From Symbiodinium natans (taxonomy: Eukaryota > Sar > Dinophyceae > Suessiales > Symbiodiniaceae), in NCBI GenBank assembly GCA_905221605.1, contig CAJNDS010002243.1, forward strand, positions 493,360-557,359: DNA of 64,000 bases. The letters are read 5' to 3'. The translations under genes and the position numbers were made by a program. Below, in pieces: positions 42,981-52,199 of this stretch. The notes beneath the pieces were generated by a model. It worked only from the letters and a program-made list of their open reading frames with translations. It was not told the DNA's origin and made no database searches. Each line of letters begins with the position of its first letter. The first letter of the stretch is position 1.

Positions 42981-43073
42981 TGGTATGTTCCCCCTTGTAC
43001 TAAGACTAACAGTCCTTAATAGGGATTCAGAATGACTATTAAGGAGTGTTAGTAAAAGGGGGAGCATCCCAAG
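42981..43073. mobile_element. MITE-like hairpin element with 8-bp target duplication
   Basis: The halves are inverted repeats of about 40 bp: the left reads TTCCCCCTTGTACTAAG, ACTAACAGTCCTTAATAG; the right reverse-complements to CTCCCCCTTTTACTAAC, ACTCCTTAATAG. TCCTATAT lies directly outside both ends (42973-42980 and 43074-43081). An 8-bp duplication is typical of hAT-type transposition. Shorter relatives occur at 45210-45252, near 45087-45120 and near 27445-27475. Mirrored at 61213-61305. Confidence 0.7.
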
Positions 43074-44103
43074 TCCTATATATAGGGTTTAGGGTTTAGG
43101 GGTTTAGGGTTGAGGGTTTAAGGGTTTAAGGGTTTAAGGGTTTAAGGGTTTAAGGGTTTAAGGGTTTAAGGGTTTAGGGTTTAGGGTTTAGGGTTTGTAG
43201 GGCACCTTAAATTTATGCAGGACCCCAAGAGGGGTTTCCAGGATGCTCTGTCGACAGAAACCCCAAAGCAGGTAGGGTTCAGTGTGAAGGGGTTTGGGGT
43301 TTAGGGTTTGGGGTTTAGGGTTTAGGGTTTAGGGTTTAGGGTTTAGGGTTTAGGGTTTAGGGTTTAGGGTTTAGGGGGCCCTCGGGGTGTGATGTTTTCC
43401 CTTATCCGGATTTAAGAGGAACGTATTTCGGAATTTTGTTTTTTTCTCAGAGGGTTTGGGACATGTGGGCTTCGTAAGAGATGTCCTATAGCCTCTATAG
43501 CCTACTATATGGTATACGACACCACCCGATAAAACTTCACCAGCAACCCATAGGTATCCTCCCCCCGGCACCATTCAGGAGATCCGGCTGCAAGGCACAT
43601 CTGCCCTAAACCCTAAACCCTAAACCCTAAACCCTAAACCCTAAACCCTAAACCCTAAACCCTAAACCCTAAACCCTAAACCCTAAACCCTAAACCCTAA
43701 ACCCTAAGCCCGGCCCCACTTTGAAAAGCCCGAACAAGACGAGCCCATGATCCTCCCAGGAGAAGCACGACGACGAGTACGGCGGGGGCCTCGAGCACGC
43801 CAACCCTAAACCCTAAACCCTAAACCCTAAACCCTAAACCCTAAACCCTAAACCCTAAACCCTAAACCCTAAACCCTAAACCCTAAACCCTAAACCCTAA
43901 ACCCTAAACCCTAAACCCTAAACCCTAAACCCTAAACCCTACAAACAAAACATGCAGAGGAACCCTAAATCCCAGACTTCGGGTTTCGAGCCTTGAGCCT
44001 TAGACTCAAAATTGAACCTTAAACCCTCCACCGGTTTTGCCACTTCTAGCTTGAGACTTGGCAGGGTTACCAAAACGAGAAAGTCTCATTGTTGCCGGTT
44101 ATC

Positions 44104-44205
44104 CCTGGTAGCCCAGTCATACCCTTTACCCTTCCTAGGTTCCCTCACAAAGTAGCCAACCCCAAAAGGGTACCCCGACTATAATATGGTTCCCGGTCTA
44201 CCAAG
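44104..44205. mobile_element. Short TIR element with TATC target duplication (family B)
   Basis: Left end CCTGGTAGCCCAGTCATACC; the right end reverse-complements to CTTGGTAGACCGGGAACC. TATC flanks both sides (44100-44103, 44206-44209). The interior has AGGTTCCCTCA and CAAAAGGGTACCCC. A related copy without a clear duplication lies at 44494-44600. Mirrored at 60081-60182. Confidence 0.7.
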
Positions 44206-44395
44206 TATCTGTTTAAAATAGTGAGAGCCCTACAGAAAATGCTTAAGGTAGGACACGTCTTGGAGGTTTTTTGGGTGCTTGGAGCCTGTTGCGGTCTACT
44301 GTTCCCCAAACACCCCTACTAACCCTAAACCCTAAACCCTATACCCTATAAATACTAAATCCTAAACCCCAAACCCTAAACCCTAAACCCCTGCA

Positions 44396-44484
44396 CCACA
44401 GCATCCCAGTGTCCACCGGATGCCGGGACCAACTTTCTCCCTGAAAGTCGCTCACGGCATCAGGTTGACTGTGAGATGCTGTGG
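44396..44484 (+). ncRNA. Long imperfect hairpin, possible structured RNA
   Basis: An 89-base stem-loop pairs CCACAGCATC with GATGCTGTGG, then GATGCCG with CGGCATC and ACTTTC with GAAAGT, around a short CTCC loop, with small bulges between. This is the size and shape of a microRNA precursor, but a small palindromic element would look the same. Mirrored at 59802-59890. Function unknown. Confidence 0.4.
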
Positions 44485-44979
44485 CTAGGACCGCGAGTAG
44501 GCCCGTTGTTTTCCTTTTGTTTGGGTTGGGGTTCCCTTATAATCCCCCTTAAAACCAAAAAGGGCACCCATTTTATTCCTAGGATACTCCCGGGTCTAGG
44601 TGGTGTACCCTGAACAGGGAAAGTCGCCTAAACACCTTTGTGTTCAAGGCTTAGGGTTGTGGGTGTTCGCGTGGGGGGCAGGGGGGGGGGGACACTTAAG
44701 TAGGGCTTCTAGTGTTTCGATTTAGGGTTCCTATACTTTGAACCACATGCCTTGAAGCACGCCCTGCTTGAGTTGTCTCCTGTTTCTCCTTTGTTTTCCA
44801 GCTTTATCAACCAATGACTGTTGGCCTACTCGAAGCAGAGGAAAGAGCAGCTTCCTTGAATTGGGTTTGCTGCTGAGGTAAATAAGTTACCAGAATATGG
44901 TTATAGAATGAATAGCGCAAACCCTAAAGCCTAAACCCTAAACCCGAAGCCCTAACTTGAGTTCCTGAACAGTTAGCAG

Positions 44980-45053
44980 CCACCCGGTAAAGGCAAAGAG
45001 ATCGTCCTGCACTACCTGCCGCCCCCGCCGAACATGCTGCCATCGCTCTACAA
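44980..45053 (+). CDS. Fic-domain gene, upstream exon (linker with PPPP)
   Basis: After ACAGTTAGCAG the frame reads PPGKGKEIVLHYLPPPPNML then PSLYK and closes at a TGA shortly after, so splicing must occur near AAAG/GCTCC. Fic proteins commonly have a Tyr/Phe-x-PPPP-x-x-x-P-x-L segment about 50-60 residues before the active-site motif, and LHYLPPPPNMLPSL fits that. Assignment to the same gene as the downstream Fic exons is inferred from order, strand and this motif. Telomeric tracts separate it from the next exon. Confidence 0.5.
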
Positions 45054-45600
45054 AGGCTCCTGAGCTGAACATGCAAAGTTGGGATGTTTCCCCCCTTTGA
45101 CTAGCAGTTCTGCATCGGATGATAGTAAGGGTTTAGGGTTTAGGGTTTAGGGTTTGGGGTTTGGGGTTTGGGGTTTGGGGTTTGGGGTTTGGGGTTTAGG
45201 GCTACTATGCTCCCTATTAAGGGCTGTTCGTATAAGGGGGAGCATCCCGAGTGCAAAGTACAGAGTCCCGAATTTTCGGTCTGAAGTATCTACAACCTGG
45301 GTACCCGAAATCCTAAACTCTACAGTAAACCCTACAACCATCCCCTGCGCGGGTACATGAACCCTTCTGAATCCTTTGGGATTGGGAGGATGCAGGGTTG
45401 TAGCTGCTGTCAAGCCAGAGCCCAACACCGTAGCAGCGACATCCTGATTCAGACTTTGTGGGTTTTGGGGTTTCGGGCTTAACTTAGGTTTGAGTCGCTA
45501 TATGAAGATCGGAACAGCGGGGTTAACTTAGGGGTTAATATAGGGTTTAGGGGTCAGGGCTTCTCAAGTCCCTGTTGGTGTTGCTTCTTCTTGTTCCTAG

Positions 45601-45649
45601 AATCTCAAGTTCACCGTCCCGCGGGCAACAGACAGCTCCCCACAAAAAG
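45601..45649 (+). CDS. Possible internal exon of the Fic gene
   Basis: Preceded by TTGCTTCTTCTTGTTCCTAG, a strong pyrimidine-rich acceptor. Open frame reads NLKFTVPRATDSSPQK and is followed by GGTTTAGGG units. It lies between the two better supported Fic exons on the same strand; whether it is part of that gene is not shown. Confidence 0.35.
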
Positions 45650-47444
45650 GGTTTAGGGTTTAGGGTTTAGGGTTTAGGGTTTAGGGTTTGGGGTTTAGGG
45701 TTTAGGGTTAGGGTTTAGGGTTAGGGTTTAGGGTTTAGGGTTTAGGGTTTAGGGTTTAGGGTTTAACCAGCAGGAAGTTCGGAAGGTTCGACCGTAAACC
45801 GTGCGGGCTGTTGAGTCCTGTTCTGGAAGTAGAGGTCTTTTGGAGGTGTAAAGGGCCCGAGCGTGCATCTGAATTCTAGAACCGACCTGTGGCCTCAATA
45901 TAGCCCCCACCAAAATCGTAGCTCAGTTATCCATCGGGGCGGAGCTGGATTTTTCGTCCTCAGACATCACAGCGAACCTGAAACCAAGCCCCCTGAAACC
46001 TGCAACCCGGACCAATGCTACTCTGGTGTAGCTCTTGACATAAGGCTACTTCGAGTGCGTCCACAGGCACCGGACATGCCATTGAGAGTGATCCCTAAAC
46101 CCAAGCGGGCTTGCAGTCGACCAGACTTTCCGAGGGAACCATATAGGCATCATGGTGGTCCTGGGTTGTGACACTTTATCGGGACTTTATCATGTTTGAG
46201 TTTCCGGGTTTGAGGGTTGTAGGGTTTCGAGTTGCATGATTTTAGGAGCACAGGGTTGGGGTTTTTAGGGTGCTGGGAGCCATGGTTAAGTTTAAGCCTA
46301 CAACGTTCAGGATTCAGGGTGCAGGCTTCGATACCCAAGCAACTCGCACTCAGAGCAAACCCATAGCCACAGCAAGCTGAAGTTTAGGGTTTAGGGTTTA
46401 GGGTTTAGGATTTAGGGTTTAGAGATGGTTTTGGGCCAATAGGGGTGCATGGGGATTTGGAGGGTTTACAAGGAACCCATGCCTAAAGCTTGTTTCGAGA
46501 GGGATAGCCACCTGGCGTGCCCCCGCCTGGAATGCAATAACCCTAAACCCTAAACCCTAAACCCTAAACCCTAAACCCTAAACCCTAAACCCAAGGGCTT
46601 CAGGGTTGAGGGCGTCAAGGGTGTTATGGGGCTTGGGGCCGGTGCCATGGGGTTCTGCAGCCAGCAAGGGAAGGATGTCCACATCGGTTCTCCAAGTCGC
46701 GGGCCCCTTAGAGAATATGAACGCTAAACCCTAACCCTAAACTCTAAGCCCTTCCCCTAAACCCTAAACCCTAAACCCTAAATGTTGGGCCGAGGGTGTA
46801 TGGTGTACTATACCCAGCAAGGGGCGGAACTTCGAGAAGTGTCGGCGAACTTGGAGCCCTGAAACGGAGGCCCCAACTTCGGAGACCGACCTGCGAGAAC
46901 CAAAGATCTCAAAACCTAGAAGCCCTCGAGACCCTAGACTTCGTCACGTAACATTTCACATGTTTAAGGGTACTTCAATTTAGGAACAGAAGTTCAAATT
47001 TGAAGTACCATCCCAACCATGAACTAGTAGTCCCAGCAAGGTAATTATGCCTGAACCTTGCATCAACCCTGTCCACCCTACCTACACCCCACAAGCCCGG
47101 AAAGCACGTTGGAAGCTCAGAAAACCTGTCGGCCTGATATACCGCCTTTGAAGTCAAACCCCACACACCTTCATAAGAGCTTGTGTCTACAAACCCTAAA
47201 TCCCAATACCCTACAAAACACTAGACCCTAAACCCTGAACACCTGAACCCTACAAGCCCCAAAGGCATCATAGGCCGAAACACAACTCAGGGGTAGGTCT
47301 GAAAATATTTTTGTATTTTAATTACCTTCAATCCCCTATATAACCCTTATCAAGCCATACAAAATGAAAATTTATATAGGGCCCCCCCAAACCTACCCGA
47401 CACCCTAAAGCCGAAACCCTAAACACCCACTGGAGTACTGTCAG

Positions 47445-47525
47445 GATGTTGGAAGACCCGCAGATGGATCCCATCGTCTGCGCCACCATCGCCAAGATCG
47501 CGCTCAACACGTCGCCTGCCCTGGA
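47445..47525 (+). CDS. Fic-domain gene, exon before the active site
   Basis: After GTACTGTCAG the frame reads MLEDPQMDPIVCATIAKIAL then NTSPALE. The segment corresponds to the helix that precedes the HPF-type motif of Fic domains (usually HP-x-x-x-A-x-x-x-H). The exon ends CCTGGA and the intron starts GCTTAGGGTTTAGG; joining to 48242 keeps the frame and gives ALELHPMADGNGR. The intron (47526-48241, 716 bp) is GC-AG, and its first three bases, GCT, are repeated after its AG. Confidence 0.65.
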
Positions 47526-48241
47526 GCTTAGGGTTTAGGATTTAGGGTTTAGGGTTTAGGGTTTAGCGTTTCGGGTTTATGGTTTACGGTTTAGGGTTCA
47601 GGGTTTAGGGGTTTAGGGTTTAAGGTTTAGGGTTTAGGGCCCAACCCAAAGCCCAAAACAGTTGAACCCCCTACACCCTTAAGCCCTACACCCTACACAG
47701 AACCCCGAAATCTGGCCGACGATACACTCCCAAGCCCAACAGTCCAACACCCCTCAGAGGCGGCCCTTAGACCACGAAACTAAACCCGAAACCCCAAACC
47801 CTAAACCCTAAACCCCAAACCCCAAACCCTTTTATCCCTAAACCCGAAACCCTAGGCCCGAAACCCGAAACCCCGAACGCGCTTTAACTTCAGGGTAGGG
47901 GTTGGTTTAGGGTTTAAGGGTTCAAGGGTCCAAGGGCTTCAGGGTGTAGTGGTGTAAGGGTTTAAGGGTTTAAGGGTTTAAGTTTCTAAGGTTTTAAGAT
48001 TTTAAGGTTTTAAGGTTTAAGGGTTTAAGGGTTTACGGGTTTAGGGTTTAGGGTCGGAACACCTGTTCTCGTGATGTTGCGTCGCAGTGGGGGTCTGCAG
48101 GTGTAAACCTTTGGCCCTGGAAGCCAAGATAGAATATTCATATGTGTATATATATATATACATGAAACTGTACATTTGTACATATATATACCCTAAACCC
48201 TAAACCCTAAACCCTAAACCCTAAACCCACATGGCTGCGAG

Positions 48242-48314
48242 GCTACACCCCATGGCAGACGGCAACGGGCGGGTGCAGCGGATGATCTTCCAACTCGTCC
48301 TCTTCAGGCTGCAG
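48242..48314 (+). CDS. Fic-domain gene, active-site exon
   Basis: Encodes LHPMADGNGRVQRMIFQLVL then FRLQ. HPMADGNGRVQR (48246-48281) matches the Fic signature HPFxxGNGRxxR, with Met for Phe and the catalytic His kept. Fic enzymes transfer AMP or other phosphate-containing groups to protein hydroxyls; that activity is inferred. The exon lies between a CCCTAAA array ending at 48228 and further CCCTAAA units from 48326. The downstream exon that should complete the domain was not found. Exact 3' end uncertain. Mirrored at 55973-56045. Confidence 0.7.
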
Positions 48315-48920
48315 GGACGGACTTTAAACCCCAAACCCTAAACCCTAAACCCTAAACCCTAAAACCTAAGCCTAAACCGCAAACCCGAGGCTACACCAAG
48401 CTAAGTCTGAACCCTGAACCCCAACACGAGGACTAAGTCACCCCGGGCCCAAACCCAAGCACCCCAAACCCCAAGTTTTCTCACAGAATAGCCTCAGATT
48501 GAAGCAGAGCTCACGGGCTTATAGGCTCAGGACTGCATGATAATTCAGATTATTGGGTCAGTATGCAAGCCCCCCAAGCATGTCCAAAAAAGGGTCCTTA
48601 CGTGAGGGTTTGGGGTCTCAGGTCCTCACCTAAGAGGTTCCTTGTAGGTTTTCCGCAGGGCTTGCAGAAGGAGTAAGTTTTTAGGGTAAGCACTTCCTCA
48701 TGGGCTTTTCAGCCCCGCGCGCGCTGGAACCCTACACCTGTTGATCTGGGCATTCAAAGAGTGCCCAAATCTGCACACCGAAAATCCCGAAGATCGGAGC
48801 GTCACGCCTCTCGCTGAGTCAGGGTGTAGGGTTTCGCGTACCAGTGGGGTTTAGGGTTTGGGGTTTAGGGCTTAGGGCTTAGGGTTTAGGGTTTAGGATT
48901 TAGGGCTTGGAGCGGCCAGC

Positions 48921-50953
48921 ATGGCCAAGCCCGCATCGATCTCGGTCCACGTCCATCTCCTCAGTGGCAAGACGGTCTCACTGAACGTGGAAGCCGACGC
49001 ATCTGTTGCTCGGACACCCACCCTAAACCCTAAACCCTAAACCCCAGTGGGCCGACCGTCGTTTTTGTGTTTGCGGTTAGCGGTTTCCGCGTTCAGGTTT
49101 ATCATGGCCCCCTTAAACGAGAGAGGCTACTCATGAGACCTTAGGTTGACGACCTGCACCAGCGTGCGCAGAAGGCTTTGGCAGTCGGCCGAGGAATTCT
49201 TCTGACTTCCTCAGGAGATATCTTGGATGGAGCTGCAAGTGTCAAGTCACGACTGCAGAGCGGTGATGTCCTGACCCTTCATCAAAGGCAGACGCAAGTC
49301 GTTTCGGCGACCGGCTTTGCTGATGGAGCCGCTTTTGCTTGCATACTTGGCGATGGATCCTCAGTTGCCTGGGGCCTCTCTGGCTTTGGTGGCCAGAGCG
49401 GTGCCGTGCAAGATCGGCTGAAGAACGTGCAGCACATCCAAGCCACCCGCTCGGCCTTTGCGGCAATCCTTAGTGATGGATCTGTTGTGACCTGGGGCAA
49501 TGCTGACTGCGGCGGTGACAGCAGTGCTGTACATGACCAGCTGAAGAACGTGCTGCGGATCCAGGCTTCTAAGGCGGCCTTCGCTGCGATCCTTGGGGAT
49601 GGATCTGTCGTCACCTGGGGCCATACGCAGGCAGGTGGCGATAGCAGTGCCGCGCAAGCTCAGCTTCAAGATGTGCGGCAGATCCAAGCAACGAAGGCAG
49701 CGTTCGCTGCAATCCTGGCCGATGGAACTGTGGTAGCGTGGGGTGACACTGGCTTTGGTGGCAGCAGCAATGAGGTTAAGAACAAACTCCAGAATGTTTC
49801 GAGGATCCAATCTACTGACCACGCTTTTGCCGCAATCCTGCAAGATGGGTCTGTGGTCACCTGGGGCGATGCCCTCTTCGGTGGTGACAGCAGTGCCGTG
49901 ACGGGCCAGCTAAAGAACGTGCTGCACATTCAATCCTCCGATGCAGCTTTCGCTGCCATCCTGGCAGACGGATCTGTGGTGACCTGGGGCCATGCTTTGT
50001 CCGGTGGCGACAGCACCCTGGCAGACCAAATGAACCCTGAAATCGGGGTCCTCTACCCTGTACTACTTTTCTTCCTACTAAGGTAGAGAACCCTAAACCC
50101 TAAACCCTAAACCCTAAACCCGAAACCCTAAACCCTAAGCCCTTTTAGGGAATTCACGTCGTCCCCAAGGCAGTGACGTGCAAGAGCAGCTGAAGAACGT
50201 AAAGCGGATCCAGGCTTCAGACGTGGCTTTTGCAGCAATCCTGGGAGACTTGGTAGCACAGTGGTAGCCCTTTTTTTTTTTTTTGGGGGGGGGGGGGGGG
50301 GTTTTAGGTTTAGGGTTTAGGGATTAGGGTTTAGGGTTTAGGGTTTAGGGTTTAGGGTTTATGGGTTCCCTTATTAAAACAAGCAGCCAAAAAAAGGGTG
50401 CCCTCATTACAATATGGTACTGGACTACCTTAAGGATGGATCTGTCGTCACCTGGGCCATGGTCCCTCGGGTGGCGAAGCCACGCGGTTCAGGGCAAGCT
50501 GCAGAATGTGCTCAGATGCAATCCTCCTGGTATGATTCAGCTGCCCTTGTGGCCGATGGATCAGTGGTTTGTTGCTGGGGTCATGCTGGCTTATGGTGGC
50601 GACAGCAGTGCTGTGCAAGAGAGGCTGAGAAACGTGCAGCACATCCAAGGCCACTCATGCGCTTTTTGCCGCCATGCTTGGTGATGGATCTGTGCTGACC
50701 TGGGGCCCCGATTCGGTTTCTGGTGGTGGACAGCAGTGCTGTACAAGATCAACTCAGAAACGTGCGGCAGATTCAAGCATTCTGAAGCTTTTGCCGCCAT
50801 CTTGACAGATTGGATGTGTCGTGACCGGGGCAAGGCTGAATATGGTGGCGACAGCAAGCTGTCAAGGATCAGGTACGCCCCGGTGTGGCCGACGATTCGG
50901 CAGCTGAACTTGCAGATCTTAAAGAAGTCCAAGACCAAATCGTCAGTGGGTAG
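48921..50953 (+). CDS. UBL-RCC1-like repeat protein, four exons (left copy)
   Basis: Exons: 48921-49004, 49145-50012, 50170-50244 and about 50435-50953. The protein starts MAKPASISVHVHLLSGKTVS, a ubiquitin-like N-terminus (VHLLSGKTVSLNVEADASV, then LHQRAQKALAVGRG). Ten repeats of about 40 residues follow (consensus FAAILxDGSVVTWGxxxxGG, DSSAVQxQLKNV), related to RCC1 blades. It ends DLKEVQDQIVSG and TAG at 50951-50953. Introns: GT-AG (starting GTTG), GC-AG (starting GCA) and GA-AG (starting GAGA); each start is repeated after the AG, and splicing joins the repeat pattern in frame. All three hold telomeric repeat. Exon 4 has several frameshifts here, but its inverted copy at 53330-53849 is open, so they are probably sequence errors. 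Function of the family is unknown; RCC1 folds usually bind proteins or chromatin. Confidence 0.75.
49005..49144 (+). other. Intron 1 of the UBL-RCC1 gene (GT-AG)
   Basis: Begins GTTGCTCGG, ends GAGACCTTAG, and GTTG follows at once. It contains four telomeric units at 49021-49047. Removing it joins GACGCATCT to GTTGACGACC in frame (DASVDDLHQRAQ). Confidence 0.7.
50013..50169 (+). other. Intron 2 of the UBL-RCC1 gene (GC-AG)
   Basis: Begins GCACCCTGG, ends GTCCCCAAG, and GCAG follows. It contains a CCCTAAA array at 50088-50142. Removing it restores GACAGCAGTGACGTG (DSSDV), matching the other repeats. Confidence 0.7.
50249..50434. mobile_element. Introner-like TIR element forming intron 3 (left copy)
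   Basis: Left end CTTGGTAGCACAGTGGTAGC; the right end reverse-complements to CTTAAGGTAGTCCAGTACC. The interior holds a T-run and a G-run, TTTAGGG units at 50304-50360, and the family-B core GGGTTCCCTTATTA and AAAAAAAGGGTGCCC. The inverted copy (53850-54036) shows a clean TCTCC/GGAGA target duplication; here two bases of it are missing on the right. Confidence 0.7.
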
Positions 50954-52099
50954 TCCTCTAACTTAAGTTCCCTGTTTAGTTCCCCTTTGTAGTAACGGCA
51001 CCTTATACAAAGGACCCCTACAGGGACCCTTTGGGGAAGTACCCCATGTCTGCCCTCGTGAGCATGTTGGTGGATTTCGGGGTAGACGGTGAGCTCGAGC
51101 ACTGTTGCAGATCAACCCTAAACCCTAAACCCTACACCTACACCCTACACCCTAAACCCTAAACCTAACAACCTAAAACCCTAAACGGTTTGTTTCTTTC
51201 CTCTTGCTGTCATTCCCACCCCAAACACTCTGAACATATCAAAACATGGACTTAAAAATCGGAAGCAGAAGAACATCAACACAGCAACAAGCCCGAAGAA
51301 CGAACTGCAGGGCCCGAGTTCAGGTTGTGTATAGCTTGTGGTCAGAGTTCGGACGCCAGGGCTTCGCCGAGGACCCTTTTTGTGTCTAGGGCCACCGGGG
51401 GCTTGGCTTTCCTGAACCCCATGTGTAGCGCGGCACTTGCCTTAGGGGCCCTAACCCTAAACCTAAAACCCCAAACCCTAAACCCTAAACAATAAACCCT
51501 AACCCTTACCCTAAACACTAAACCTAAACCCTAGGGTTCAGGTCTAGGGTTACGGGCTGGAAGAGAGGCAAGAGGCTTGCTGCGAGAGTTCTAGAGCTCA
51601 GGGTTTAATTGGGGCTTCGGTTTCAGGGTAGCCTGAGCTTTTCGCTAGGTGCCCAAACTTCCGCCCACGCGGGGAACAAAAAAAAAAAATTCCCGTGTCC
51701 GTAGCCGCCTGCCTGCGAAGGGCCAAAGGGATTTGTCAAAGTAACAATCTCCCGACATGGAAGTTGCTAGGAGCCTCTTAGGAATCATTTCACACTGTTT
51801 ACAGAAAACCAAAACCCTAAACCCTATTGAACCATAAACCGGATTAATCTCGTTGAAAGGGGGGTTATGACGGGAGCGCTTTGGTTTTTGGGAGATGTTC
51901 GATACCTCCCCAGGATTTGCATCAGGGGGAACATCCTTATAGGAGTTCAGGGTTTTAGGGTGAGGGTCATATGAGGGAGGGGGGGGGGGGTGGGTTCTGC
52001 GGTGCTACTGCAGAGAAGGGTCATTTCCAGGGCCCCGTGTTTGTTATGTTTGGGTTTCAGGGCTCGTGGAAGAGGAGTGGATCCTCGCCTTAAAAGCCG
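50954..52099. other. Region between the UBL-RCC1 gene and the gap
   Basis: Contains a short inverted-repeat-like stretch at 50960-51045 (AAGTTCCCTG, AAGTACCCC), a possible exon at 51046-51110 (reads MSALVSMLVDFGVDGELEHC), degenerate telomeric tracts at 51115-51185 and 51450-51560, and about 500 bp of spacer with no supported gene. Many small differences from the inverted copy show that the sequence here is unreliable. Confidence 0.6.
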
Positions 52100-52199
52100 N
52101 NNNNNNNNNNNNNNNNNNNNNNNNNNNNNNNNNNNNNNNNNNNNNNNNNNNNNNNNNNNNNNNNNNNNNNNNNNNNNNNNNNNNNNNNNNNNNNNNNNN
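52100..52199. other. Assembly gap of 100 N
   Basis: Exactly 100 N, a size often used for gaps of unknown length. The sequence on both sides is mutually inverted (CTTAAAAGCCG on the left, CGGCTTTTAAG on the right). Confidence 0.99.

Larger units (their letters stand above)
36186..44900. repeat. Telomeric-repeat mosaic with small elements
   Basis: Telomeric arrays include 36654-36790 and 37767-37880 (G strand), 37974-38033 (C), 40751-40808 (C), 40936-41036 (G), 43602-43706 and 43803-43940 (C). Poly-G lies near 40047-40075 and poly-C near 42660-42679 and 42820-42867. A TATAGGGTT run lies at 42500-42535 and TTTAAGGG units at 43105-43175. Near 37256-37440 there is an imperfect duplication of AGGACAGTACAAGGACAGCA and GCAACTGTACCG motifs. 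Stretches such as 38030-38380, 38930-39650, 41040-41300 and 41380-41790 show no gene I can support. From 40285 on, everything recurs inverted in the right arm. Confidence 0.85.
40285..52099 (+). repeat. Left arm of an 11.8-kb inverted repeat
   Basis: Base 40285 pairs with 64000 and base 52099 with 52207 as reverse complements, with the N gap between. From 40.3 to about 49.0 kb the arms match almost perfectly (pair sums stay at 104285-104288). From 49.0 kb to the gap they differ by many one-base indels and substitutions. The distal end is not seen, because the right arm reaches the window edge. Confidence 0.95.
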
